From assembly GCA_016296045.1 (NCBI GenBank), contig JAEDKB010000017.1:1-16497 (forward strand): a stretch of 16,497 nt of DNA, in the 5' to 3' direction. Below, in pieces: positions 1 through 7,757 of the stretch. How positions within the stretch are numbered: the first letter of the stretch is position 1; each line of letters starts with the position of its first letter. This DNA comes from Oscillospiraceae bacterium (GTDB lineage Bacteria > Bacillota > Clostridia > Oscillospirales > Oscillospiraceae). The position numbers and the translations under genes were made by a program. The notes beneath the pieces are model-generated. The model made no database searches and had not been told where the DNA came from. It saw nothing but the letters and a program-made list of their open reading frames with translations.

Positions 1-1081
1 GGCCGTAGATCCTCTCATCGTCAAACTCGCAGATGGTCGGATCTTCGATCACAAATCGAGCCTCCTCGATTTCATCATCCTCCTCGTCGAGAAGGTAGAG
101 GCGGAAATACTTATCGATGTCCAATTCGAAATCCACATCGTCCAGATGCGGACCTTCTTCGCTGAAATCGACATTGAAAACGACCTCGGCCGTCTCACCG
201 CGAACGTCTGCGGTTATGGTGGCCGTTCCCTCACCTACCGCCGTAACGAAGCCTTCTTCATCCACCGTAACAACCTCTTCGTTCGAGCTGCTGAACTCAA
301 CCGCAGCGCCGTCCGGGAGATTTGTTACACGGACGATCGCCTGTGCCTCCTCCTGTGTTAACACAACGGTGGAATTGAAATTCAATTCCGGATAGAACTG
401 CGGGATCGCCTCCGTCGTCTCGCTCGTTTCCACGGGGCAGGACACTGCACAGGTCGCAGTCTGGTCGCCGCAGGTAAAGGTCAACTCTGTTTCGCCGCCG
501 CCTACTGCCGTAACCAGGAAGCTTGCAGACTTCATCTGCGCGCCTTCGGATGTTTCACCCTCCTGAGAAATCACAGCGACCGACGCATCCGAACTGGTGC
601 AGTAGGTCACCTCGGTACAGTCGGCATTGACACGAACCGTCACCATCTGCGTTTCACCGACGGCAGCAAAGTCAATGCTCAAAGGCTCGACAACCAACTG
701 GCTGCACTTGATCTGCTCCGATGCGGAGAGATTTTCGGTTTCCCGAACGATCTTGTCCTCCAGACCCGGCCAAAATCCGATCATGTCACCGATAAAATAG
801 GTAACAACGCAAACTGCCAACGCAAGGAAGATCACCGCCGCAATTAAAAAGCCGTTTGGCGGCTGCTTACCGGGTTTTGCATACTTTCCCTTTCCGGAAG
901 AGCTCTTTTTTTCGGCGGGTTCTGTATTCTGACGGCGCGTGGGGCGTTCTTCCGAAACACCCGATGTCGCCGTGCTTCCGCACAGTGGACATCTGCCCCG
1001 TTCCGCATCATAAATTGTTCCGCAATAGAAACAGATCAGTCGTTTTTGGACGACTTCCTGATTGTTTTCGTTGTTTTCCAC
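1..1081 (-). CDS. Zinc-ribbon, single-pass membrane protein with Ig-like (Big2-type) ectodomain, partial at C-terminus
   Basis: The reading frame stays open from a GTG start at 1081 to the window edge, giving about 360 residues; the end is missing. GTG is chosen because AAGGAG lies about 9 bases upstream and a promoter sits behind it. Visible order: a Cys4 zinc ribbon (C17, C20, C31, C34; CFYCG and CPLCG), a Lys/Ser/Pro-rich linker to about residue 76, one hydrophobic helix at about 78-97, then an exported region. The exported part holds a Cys-rich beta domain (about 125-220) and a Big2-like domain (about 232-306, with the typical SSNEEVVTVDEEGFVTAV pattern), then a very acidic stretch near 310-345. 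Topology is inferred as zinc ribbon inside and Ig domains outside. It is divergent from the pseudokinase-like gene, which has the same inside-helix-outside layout, so the two may form an envelope pair; this is inference. No enzymatic motif is seen. Confidence 0.85.
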   Translation of the reverse strand, partial: MENNENNQEVVQKRLICFYCGTIYDAERGRCPLCGSTATSGVSEERPTRRQNTEPAEKKSSSGKGKYAKPGKQPPNGFLIAAVIFLALAVCVVTYFIGDMIGFWPGLEDKIVRETENLSASEQIKCSQLVVEPLSIDFAAVGETQMVTVRVNADCTEVTYCTSSDASVAVISQEGETSEGAQMKSASFLVTAVGGGETELTFTCGDQTATCAVSCPVETSETTEAIPQFYPELNFNSTVVLTQEEAQAIVRVTNLPDGAAVEFSSSNEEVVTVDEEGFVTAVGEGTATITADVRGETAEVVFNVDFSEEGPHLDDVDFELDIDKYFRLYLLDEEDDEIEEARFVIEDPTICEFDDERIYG

Positions 1082-1097
1082 GCGAAATGCTCCTTTC

Positions 1098-1117
1098 TGA
1101 CCGCCATGATGCGGTCA
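1098..1117. promoter_or_regulatory. Inverted repeat in the leader of the zinc-ribbon gene
   Basis: TGACCGC (1098-1104) and GCGGTCA (1111-1117) are perfect 7-base arms around a 6-base loop. The repeat lies between the predicted transcription start (about 1123) and the ribosome binding site (about 1090-1096), with one arm almost touching it. It could be a repressor operator just downstream of the promoter, or an RNA hairpin affecting stability or translation. No U-run follows it, so it is not a typical terminator. Confidence 0.45.
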
Positions 1118-1129
1118 TGTGCTGTCCCT

Positions 1130-1158
1130 ATCATATCATTTTCTTTATGATCTGACAA
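1130..1158 (-). promoter_or_regulatory. Promoter for the zinc-ribbon membrane gene
   Basis: On the minus strand TTGTCA (1153-1158) is separated by exactly 17 bases from TATGAT (1130-1135). This is a good sigma-A-type match. The start of transcription would be near 1123, giving a leader of about 42 bases that contains the inverted repeat at 1098-1117. Confidence 0.7.
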
Positions 1159-1194
1159 GAATCTTATTGATTTTTTTGAAAAAATGTCATAGTA

Positions 1195-1200
1195 TATAAT
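1195..1200 (+). promoter_or_regulatory. Probable -10 element for the pseudokinase-like gene
   Basis: A perfect TATAAT stands about 39 bases before the start codon, which would put transcription start near 1207. The expected -35 position holds only a T-tract (TTTTTT/TTTTTG, spacing 16-18). The better-looking TTGAAA at 1176-1181 is only 13 bases away, too close for normal spacing. An adjacent T7-G-A6 run may bend the DNA. The -10 is convincing, the -35 is not. Confidence 0.45.
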
Positions 1201-1238
1201 AGCAAGAATATGAGAATTTCTTTTAGGAGGCGTAAACG

Positions 1239-4200
1239 ATGTCCGATCTGAAAATGATCTCTCCCCTGCTTGACAGCATGACGGTTGAGAACGAAACTGC
1301 CGGGCACAACGGTCGCACCTGCTATACTGTCCGTAATGTGACCACAGGTGAACGTTTTATTCTAAAACGTATGTCCGTTCCCGCATCCGACAATCAGGTC
1401 AATGCTCTGATCCTCTCCGGCGCCTATTCCGATGAAGCTGCTGTCAATGAGTATTACAGCAGAGTGGTTGAGGATATCAAAGCCGAGCTTGCTGTTGGGA
1501 AAAAGCTCGCTGCATCCGGTAATTTCTCCGGCGCAGTTGATTATCAGGTGGAACGAAAAGAATCCGGCGTAGGTTTTGATATCTACATACTCTATCCGCT
1601 GTATATCCCTCTGAACGATCTGATTGCCAACGGTGCCATGACGAACCTGCGTGCAATCAATCTTGGGCTGGATATGTGCGATGCAATTTCCGCCTGCCGT
1701 GAGGCCGGTTATCTCTTTGGCAACATTAAGCCGGAAAATATCTACTTCATGCAGTCCGGCAAATTCGTCTTGGGCGATCTCGGTCTCGTTACTTTGCAGG
1801 ATCTGAAGTATGCCTGTCTGCCGGAAGAATACATCGGCAGATATTCTGCACCCGAGCTGTCTGACATTTCCGCTTCGCCGAATACCACGGTTGACTTGTA
1901 TTCTCTCGGCATGGTGCTTTTCCGTATTTACAACGGCAACCACGGCCCGTTTGAAGACGAAGAGACGAGTGAGCTTATGGCAGACAAGCTCCGTTTGACC
2001 GGCAAGCCCATTCCCACACCGATCTATGCCGATTACGAACTGGCCAGCATCATTCTGCGTGCCTGCGCTTTCAGGCCGGAAGACCGCTTCCAGACACCGG
2101 AAGAATTCAAGCAGACTTTGATGCTTTATATGCAGCGCAATGAAGTTTCAGACACTTTGATCGTTCCGCCGATCGTTGCAACGCAGGCGCCTATCTCCGA
2201 GGATGCGGAAACGGAGGCTGCAGAAGAGCCGATTCGCATGACGGATGCTGAGGATCTGGACGAAGACTTCCGTAAGAGCTTTGCGCCGGATCTCAGCGGT
2301 GCCGGAACCGAGAAGGATATCGATCCTGAAGTGGTTCCTGTTGTAGTTCCCGTTGACGTCCAGCCTGTATCTGCGGAAGATGTGTCGGAAGAAGCCTCCA
2401 AGCAAGACTCTGCCGAGGTTTCCGAAGAAGCTTCCGTAGAAGCTGCGCCGGAAGACGCTACCGCCGAAGAAAGCAATGACGCTGAAGAGGTTGATCCCAG
2501 CCAGATCGATCTCGATGAGCTGCTTGCTTCCGTTGAAGAGGTTGTCGGAACTGCCCCGTCAGAACATACGGAGGAAGAAGCCGCTCCGCTGAGTATGCAC
2601 ATTGAAAAGGCACCGATTCCCGCCGACAAATATGTGGATCCGGCTCCCGAACAGCCGGAAGAAGCACCCAAGAAGAAGGTCGGCCCGCTTGTCGGCAAAA
2701 TCATTACCATTGTTCTTTTGCTGGCCGCAATCGGCGCTGCAATCTATTTCCTGCTGACATGGTATTTTGTGGATGTGCAGGAACTTCGTGTTGACTCCTG
2801 CACCATTGAGGAAGCCGTTATCAGTCTGACTTCCGAAGACGAGCTGAGCAAGTTTGTGCTATCCTGCTCCGATAATTACGGCAGCAGTTGTCCTGTGACA
2901 GTCGTCGATGGCAAATATGTAGTCACCGGTTTGCAGCCGGAAACCGGTTACATTGTTACCGTCAGCGCCGCTGACTATCACGCCCTGACCTCTGCAAGCA
3001 CTTATACGCTGAATTTCACGACACCCGAATCGACCGATATCAGCGAATTTACCGCCGTCCGCGGCGAAGAAGACGGTCAGGCTCTGCTCTCCTTTACATT
3101 TGAAGGGCCGCAGCCGGATGAATGGATCATCACCTACTCCAACGCCGCCGGTGATGATACGAATGAAATCAGGCTCACGGAAACCACTTATACGATTTCC
3201 GACCTGAAGCTGAATGATTCTTACACCTTTACGCTTTCCGCTTCCGAGGGCTTCTTCCTTACCGGTGCGTTGTCCGCACAGTATGAAGTTGTTCCCATTG
3301 TTGAAGCAAAGGATTTGAACGTGTCTGAAATCAACGATAACCGCATCACTGTCACTTGGGCACCCGGTGAGAACCTGCCCGAAGAATGGACCGTCACCTG
3401 CGAAGCCGAGGGCATGGATGTGCTCACCGAAACCACAAAGCAAACTGCCTGTTCCTTTGCGTTGGATTCTTTTGACAAGGATTATACCATTACGGTTGCC
3501 GCTCGCGGCATGGTGGAACCCGAAGTGCTTGTTCTTCCCGCCGATCCGATTGTTGTGAACAATCTGAAAGCCACAACCAACGAAGACGGCTCTGTCACAA
3601 TTGCGTGGGACACCCCCGTTGCAGTTCCCGCCGGCGGCTGGTACGTTTCCTACAACACTACCGGAAGCCATCACGATGCATATATGCTGAATATCGGTGA
3701 AGATACCGAAAACGGAAATTCCGCTGTTTTGACGAATCTGATTCCCAATACGCAGTACGATGTATCTCTTTCCATGATTGCGGATAACACCGACCAGAAG
3801 ATCTTCGGCATCACGACGCTGAGCTTCACAACTGACAAATCCGGTGCTCTGGAGGAATTCAATCTGAGTCCCGATGCGCCTTTGACCGCAGAAAACGAAA
3901 ACATCGCCCTTTATACGCTTCCCGAGGGAGAGGATTGGGACTACTCCGATCTGGACGATGCCAAGGACAGCTTTGCGCCGGACGAAAAGATCGCGGTCTG
4001 CATCGAGGTTGATTCTGTCAGCACGAGCGGCGAAGATGTTATTCTCACCTATGCCATCCGCGATTCCAAGGGCAATGTTGTCAACGATGTTTCCACGACT
4101 CTGGAATGGTCGGATATGTGGTATAACCGCCGTCATGCCAGCGCGATTCCCCTTCCGGGAGGAAACGGCAATAACAGCGCTTCCGGCAGATATACGTTGG

Positions 4201-4253
4201 AAGTTTATGTGAACGGACGACTGCTCGCTTCCGTCGCGTTTGCAATTTCTTAA
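1239..4253 (+). CDS. Receptor-like pseudokinase: kinase-like domain, acidic linker, one TM helix, fibronectin-III-like ectodomain
   Basis: The protein has 1004 residues. AGGAGG (1225-1230) sits 8 bases before ATG. Residues about 15-300 match the bacterial Ser/Thr kinase (PknB-like) fold: a beta-3 lysine (K43 in FILK), a catalytic-loop segment, DLG (D180) in place of DFG, APE (204-206), the helix-F aspartate (D219 in VDLYSLG) and PEDRF near the end. The catalytic HRD motif reads FGN (160-162), so the proton-accepting Asp is Asn (codon AAC, 1722-1724); metal-binding N167 is kept. The Gly-rich loop is also poorly formed. Residues about 310-480 are a disordered Glu/Asp/Ala/Pro linker. A membrane helix spans about 488-510. 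Outside lie four tandem beta domains resembling fibronectin type III (about 512-866) and a distinct C-terminal domain to residue 1004. PASTA repeats, usual in PknB, are absent. Likely an envelope sensor or scaffold; ligand and partner are unknown. No terminator separates it from the decarboxylase operon downstream. Confidence 0.85.
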   Translation: MSDLKMISPLLDSMTVENETAGHNGRTCYTVRNVTTGERFILKRMSVPASDNQVNALILSGAYSDEAAVNEYYSRVVEDIKAELAVGKKLAASGNFSGAVDYQVERKESGVGFDIYILYPLYIPLNDLIANGAMTNLRAINLGLDMCDAISACREAGYLFGNIKPENIYFMQSGKFVLGDLGLVTLQDLKYACLPEEYIGRYSAPELSDISASPNTTVDLYSLGMVLFRIYNGNHGPFEDEETSELMADKLRLTGKPIPTPIYADYELASIILRACAFRPEDRFQTPEEFKQTLMLYMQRNEVSDTLIVPPIVATQAPISEDAETEAAEEPIRMTDAEDLDEDFRKSFAPDLSGAGTEKDIDPEVVPVVVPVDVQPVSAEDVSEEASKQDSAEVSEEASVEAAPEDATAEESNDAEEVDPSQIDLDELLASVEEVVGTAPSEHTEEEAAPLSMHIEKAPIPADKYVDPAPEQPEEAPKKKVGPLVGKIITIVLLLAAIGAAIYFLLTWYFVDVQELRVDSCTIEEAVISLTSEDELSKFVLSCSDNYGSSCPVTVVDGKYVVTGLQPETGYIVTVSAADYHALTSASTYTLNFTTPESTDISEFTAVRGEEDGQALLSFTFEGPQPDEWIITYSNAAGDDTNEIRLTETTYTISDLKLNDSYTFTLSASEGFFLTGALSAQYEVVPIVEAKDLNVSEINDNRITVTWAPGENLPEEWTVTCEAEGMDVLTETTKQTACSFALDSFDKDYTITVAARGMVEPEVLVLPADPIVVNNLKATTNEDGSVTIAWDTPVAVPAGGWYVSYNTTGSHHDAYMLNIGEDTENGNSAVLTNLIPNTQYDVSLSMIADNTDQKIFGITTLSFTTDKSGALEEFNLSPDAPLTAENENIALYTLPEGEDWDYSDLDDAKDSFAPDEKIAVCIEVDSVSTSGEDVILTYAIRDSKGNVVNDVSTTLEWSDMWYNRRHASAIPLPGGNGNNSASGRYTLEVYVNGRLLASVAFAIS

Positions 4254-4304
4254 TCATGAAGAGTGTTTAGCATTTAATGATCTATATCAAAGGAGATAAA
4301 AATA

Positions 4305-5717
4305 ATGGCAAAAAAAGTTATGATCACCGAGACTGTCCTGCGTGATGCCAACCAGTCTCTGATGGCTACCCGACTCCCCTACGCAGATTTTGCTGACATT
4401 TTATCCACAATGGACAAAGCCGGCTACTATTCTGTTGAGTGCTGGGGCGGTGCAACTTTTGACTCCTGTCTTCGTTATCTTGGCGAAGATCCCTGGGAGC
4501 GGCTGCGTAACATCAAAAAGGCAATGCCCAACACCAAGACGCAGATGCTTCTGCGCGGACAGAATCTGCTTGGCTACAAGCACTATCATGATGACGTGGT
4601 AGAAAAGTTTGTAGAGCTTTCCATCAAAAACGGCATCGATATCATTCGTATTTTTGACGCTTTAAATGATTTCCGTAATCTGGAAACCGCCCTTGCCGCT
4701 GTCAAGAAGTATTCCAAACAGTATCAGCGCCATGTCATCGCTTCCGGCTGCATTTCCTACACGCAGAGTCCTGTTCACACCGTGGAAAAATATGTTGAAA
4801 TGTGCAAGAAGCTGGTTGAAATGGGCTTTGAGACACTGTGCCTGAAGGATATGGCCGGCACAATGAGTCCTTATGAAGCTGAGCACCTCATCAAAGGCAT
4901 TAAAGCGGCTGTCGGAAATGTACCGGTCATTCTGCATACGCACTGCACCACCGGCATGGCTTACATGACCATCACCAAGGCGATTGAAGCCGGTGTGGAT
5001 GTCATTGACTGCGCTACCTCCTGTTTCTCCAACGGCACCTCTCAGCCTGCAACCGAGACGATGTATTACGCATTGAATCAGTATGGCATCGACTGCGGTC
5101 TGGATGAAAGCACTATCAACAAGGTCAATGATTATTTCAAGCCGATCAAGCAGAAATACATCGATCAGGGAACCATCAACCCCAAGTCCATGCAGACCGA
5201 CTCGCAGGCGCTGGTCTACAAAGTCCCCGGCGGTATGCTTTCCAATATGATTGCAAACCTCAAGGATATGAATGCGATGGACAAATTCGACGAAGCTCTT
5301 AAGGAGATTCCCGAAGTCCGTAAGGATCTCGGCTATCCTCCGCTGGTCACCCCCCTTTCCCAGATGGTCGGCAATCAGGCCGTTACCAATGTTTTGGTCG
5401 GCGAACGCTATAAGAACATCTCCAACGAAGTGAAAAACTACTTCAAGGGCGACTACGGCATCGCACCCGCCCCGGTCAATCAGGAGCTTCAGGACAAGAT
5501 TCTGGGAGCCGGCAATCAGCCCGTTGACTGCCGAATTGAGGACAGCAAGCGCACCGGCAAGGACTTCGCAGATGCAAAGGAAGCGTTGGGCGAGCTTGCA
5601 CGCAGCGAAGAGGATATTATGAGTTATATCTGCTATCCCAAGCAGGCAAAAGAATTCTTTGAAAAGCGCAAGGCAAATGAGGAAAACATTGCCACATATA
5701 CCATTGAACAGATCTAA
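4305..5717 (+). CDS. oadA: Oxaloacetate decarboxylase (Na+ pump) carboxyltransferase, alpha subunit without biotin domain
   Basis: This cytosolic subunit moves the carboxyl group from oxaloacetate to biotin, the first step of sodium-coupled decarboxylation to pyruvate. AAAGGAG (4289-4295) lies 9 bases before ATG. The fold is the metal-dependent carboxyltransferase shared by OadA and pyruvate carboxylase. D14 is in RDANQS, K181 in CLKDMAG (the lysine carbamylated in this family) and H211/H213 in HTH; together these form the metal site. The C-terminal part (about 335-420) fits the conserved PYC/OADA region. At 470 residues it ends before any biotin domain; that domain is encoded two genes downstream. 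Methylmalonyl-CoA and glutaconyl-CoA pumps use an unrelated acyl-CoA carboxyltransferase, so oxaloacetate is the likely substrate. The sequence alone cannot exclude the PycB subunit of a two-part pyruvate carboxylase, but the pump subunits downstream argue against that. Confidence 0.9.
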   Translation: MAKKVMITETVLRDANQSLMATRLPYADFADILSTMDKAGYYSVECWGGATFDSCLRYLGEDPWERLRNIKKAMPNTKTQMLLRGQNLLGYKHYHDDVVEKFVELSIKNGIDIIRIFDALNDFRNLETALAAVKKYSKQYQRHVIASGCISYTQSPVHTVEKYVEMCKKLVEMGFETLCLKDMAGTMSPYEAEHLIKGIKAAVGNVPVILHTHCTTGMAYMTITKAIEAGVDVIDCATSCFSNGTSQPATETMYYALNQYGIDCGLDESTINKVNDYFKPIKQKYIDQGTINPKSMQTDSQALVYKVPGGMLSNMIANLKDMNAMDKFDEALKEIPEVRKDLGYPPLVTPLSQMVGNQAVTNVLVGERYKNISNEVKNYFKGDYGIAPAPVNQELQDKILGAGNQPVDCRIEDSKRTGKDFADAKEALGELARSEEDIMSYICYPKQAKEFFEKRKANEENIATYTIEQI

Positions 5718-5728
5718 GGAGGCTGCAC

Positions 5729-6091
5729 ATGAGTCACATTTTATTGGATTCGAATTCCTTTGGTCTTCTCGATCTGGGAATCGGCGATGCAAGTCTGACT
5801 GCGATTCTCGGATATGCCGTTGTATTTTTCGGTCTAGCCCTTTTGATGCTTGTCTTACTCATCAGCGGAAGTGTTTTTAAGGCAAAAGCAAAAAAGGCTG
5901 CCGCAGCAACGCCTTCCGCACCTATTCCTGCACCTGCCGTACAGGTCAAGCCCGCTCCCGGCAGTGCCGGTGAAGTAAAGCTGTTCGATGTTCCCGACAA
6001 AGAAGCTGCCATGATTATGGCGATTGTTGCAGACAACCTGCAAAAGCCGCTGAACGAACTGCGGTTTATTTCCATTAAGGAGGTCAAGTAA
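5729..6091 (+). CDS. oadG: Sodium-pump decarboxylase gamma subunit (OadG-like)
   Basis: This small membrane anchor holds the carboxyltransferase and beta subunits together in the pump complex. The 120-residue protein has a short N-terminus, one hydrophobic helix (about 23-49), a Lys/Ala/Pro linker (about 51-80) and a C-terminal segment with the family pattern of an Ala/Ile-rich helix followed by LRFISIKEV. AGGAGG (5717-5722) overlaps the stop codon of the upstream gene and lies 6 bases before ATG. Identification rests on size, topology and position between the alpha subunit and the biotin carrier; sequence identity in this family is low. Confidence 0.8.
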   Translation: MSHILLDSNSFGLLDLGIGDASLTAILGYAVVFFGLALLMLVLLISGSVFKAKAKKAAAATPSAPIPAPAVQVKPAPGSAGEVKLFDVPDKEAAMIMAIVADNLQKPLNELRFISIKEVK

Positions 6092-6093
6092 AG

Positions 6094-6486
6094 ATGAAAT
6101 ATAGAGTTTCCTTAAACGGTAAAACATATGAAGTGGAAGTTGAAGCAGGCAAGGCCATGCTTCTGGACGAATATGAGTCATTTGCGCCGGCACCCGCAGC
6201 ACCTGTTGCCGCTCCGGCTCCTGCAGCAGCTCCTGCGGTTGCTGCGGCTCCTGCCGCTGTCTCTCTGGCAGCCGGAGAGCCTGTTCCCGCCCCCATGCCC
6301 GGCGTGATCCTCAAGCTGCTTGTCAAACAGGGAGATGCGGTCAAGGAAGGCGACACGCTCGCCATTCTGGAAGCCATGAAAATGGAAAATGAAATTGCTG
6401 CTCCCAAGGCAGGCACTGTTGCGCAGGTCGTTTGCAAGGTCGGAGACAAGGTCGATACCGGCGCCGCACTGGTTGTCCTTGCGTAA
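6094..6486 (+). CDS. Biotin carrier protein of the decarboxylase pump (MmdC/GcdC-like)
   Basis: This subunit carries the carboxyl group on biotin from the carboxyltransferase to the membrane beta subunit. The 130-residue protein starts with a short beta segment, followed by a flexible Ala/Pro linker (about 30-68) and a biotinyl domain. That domain carries the biotinylation motif EAMKMENE, with K96 (AAA, 6379-6381) as the modified lysine and the conserved PMPG turn before it. The start is 2 bases after the upstream stop, and its AAGGAGG (6077-6083) lies inside the end of the gamma-subunit gene, so translation is probably coupled. In Klebsiella-type enzymes this domain is fused to OadA; here it stands alone, as in methylmalonyl-CoA and glutaconyl-CoA decarboxylases. 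Confidence 0.93.
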   Translation: MKYRVSLNGKTYEVEVEAGKAMLLDEYESFAPAPAAPVAAPAPAAAPAVAAAPAAVSLAAGEPVPAPMPGVILKLLVKQGDAVKEGDTLAILEAMKMENEIAAPKAGTVAQVVCKVGDKVDTGAALVVLA

Positions 6487-6498
6487 GGAGGGCAAAAC

Positions 6499-7728
6499 AT
6501 GGATGTTATTGGTACTCTGAAAGGGCTGCTTACGGATTCCGGTTTTGCGGCTCTGATGGCTGAGGGCGGCTGGCAGAACCTGGCTATGATTGTCATTGCC
6601 TGCGCCCTGCTCTACCTCGGCATAAAGAAGAAATTTGAACCGCTGCTTTTGGTTGGTATTGCCTTTGGCTGTTTGCTGGTCAACATCAGTTGGTTCTGGA
6701 CCTCCTTCAACGGCAATGCAGATGCCCTGTTCCATCAGGATCTATGGGATGCTTTCCTTGATGTAAATAGTCCCGCCTACCACAGCTATGGCACCATCAT
6801 GGCGCACGGCGGTCTGCTTGACATTCTCTACATCGGTGTTAAATCCGGCCTCTATCCCTGTCTGATCTTTATGGGCGTCGGCGCTATGACCGACTTTGGC
6901 CCGCTGATTTCCCGCCCCTCCTCTCTGATTATGGGCGCGGCGGCACAGTTGGGCGTGTTCCTTGCTTTCTTTGGTGCAAGTCAGATCGGCTTTACCGGCG
7001 CACAGGCTGCCTCCATCGGTATTATCGGCGGTGCGGACGGCCCGACGGCGATCTTCCTCACGTCCAAGCTGGCACCTGAACTTTTGGGTGCGATTGCGAT
7101 TGCCGCATACTCCTACATGGCGCTGATCCCGATGATCCAGCCGCCCATTATGAAAGCATTGACTACGAAGAAAGAACGCTCCATTGTCATGAAGCAGGCT
7201 AGAGAGGTTTCTAAGACCGAAAAGATTCTCTTCCCGATTATGGTCACCATTTTTGTCGTTCTTCTTCTCCCCTCCACCGCTCCGCTGATTGGCTGCCTGA
7301 TGCTGGGCAACCTGTTCCGTGAATGCGGCGTTACCGAACGTCTTTCCGACACAGTGCAGAATTCCCTGATGAATATTGTCACAATTTTCCTCGGCATTTC
7401 TGTCGGTGCAACGACCATCGGCTATCGCTTCCTTGATTGGGGCACCTTGAAGATCATCGCTCTCGGTCTTGCCGCCTTTGTCTGCTCCACCGTCGGCGGT
7501 CTGCTGGTCGGCAAGCTGATGTGCTGGCTCACCAAGGGCAAGATCAATCCCCTCATCGGTTCTGCCGGTGTTTCCGCTGTTCCGATGGCTGCCCGTGTCT
7601 CTCAGGATGTCGGCAGAAAGTACAACAAGAACAACTATCTGCTGATGCACGCCATGGGTCCCAATGTTGCCGGTGTTATCGGTTCTGCAATTGCAGCCGG
7701 CTTTCTGCTCAAGGTCTTTGGCGGCTGA
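6499..7728 (+). CDS. oadB: Sodium-translocating decarboxylase beta subunit (OadB/GcdB/MmdB family)
   Basis: This integral membrane subunit releases CO2 from carboxybiotin and uses the energy to export sodium. The 409-residue protein, slightly shorter than the Klebsiella subunit, is hydrophobic throughout with many helices. It has the family signature GGADGPTAIF, where D180 corresponds to the essential sodium-site aspartate. The late motif GPNVAGVIGSAIAAG (N389, S396) is the second conserved sodium/proton region. AAGGAGGG (6485-6492) overlaps the stop of the biotin carrier gene and is 6 bases from ATG. The substrate class cannot be told from this subunit alone; it follows from the OadA-type alpha subunit. 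It is the last gene of the operon and is followed by a strong terminator. Confidence 0.95.
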   Translation: MDVIGTLKGLLTDSGFAALMAEGGWQNLAMIVIACALLYLGIKKKFEPLLLVGIAFGCLLVNISWFWTSFNGNADALFHQDLWDAFLDVNSPAYHSYGTIMAHGGLLDILYIGVKSGLYPCLIFMGVGAMTDFGPLISRPSSLIMGAAAQLGVFLAFFGASQIGFTGAQAASIGIIGGADGPTAIFLTSKLAPELLGAIAIAAYSYMALIPMIQPPIMKALTTKKERSIVMKQAREVSKTEKILFPIMVTIFVVLLLPSTAPLIGCLMLGNLFRECGVTERLSDTVQNSLMNIVTIFLGISVGATTIGYRFLDWGTLKIIALGLAAFVCSTVGGLLVGKLMCWLTKGKINPLIGSAGVSAVPMAARVSQDVGRKYNKNNYLLMHAMGPNVAGVIGSAIAAGFLLKVFGG

Positions 7729-7757
7729 TTACAAAACAATTTTTATCAAAATATCAA

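Noticed and set aside
1176..1181. TTGAAA as -35 for the pseudokinase gene
   Set aside because: The spacing to TATAAT is 13 bases, too short for a sigma-A promoter.
2390..2500. Acidic SEEAS-like stretch as a coding tandem repeat
   Set aside because: The units are irregular at DNA and protein level; it is low-complexity sequence, not a true tandem array.
2859..4136. A 425-codon open frame on the minus strand opposite the pseudokinase ectodomain
   Set aside because: It lies wholly inside a well-supported gene, has no recognisable domain, and results from codon bias of the plus-strand gene. The same holds for the 2126-2710 and 1362-1943 minus-strand frames.
4662..5792. A 376-codon minus-strand frame opposite oadA
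   Set aside because: The plus-strand frame carries all carboxyltransferase motifs; the antisense translation has no family resemblance.
6742..7650. A 302-codon minus-strand frame opposite oadB
   Set aside because: It is a polar mirror of a hydrophobic, clearly identified membrane subunit and has no own signals.
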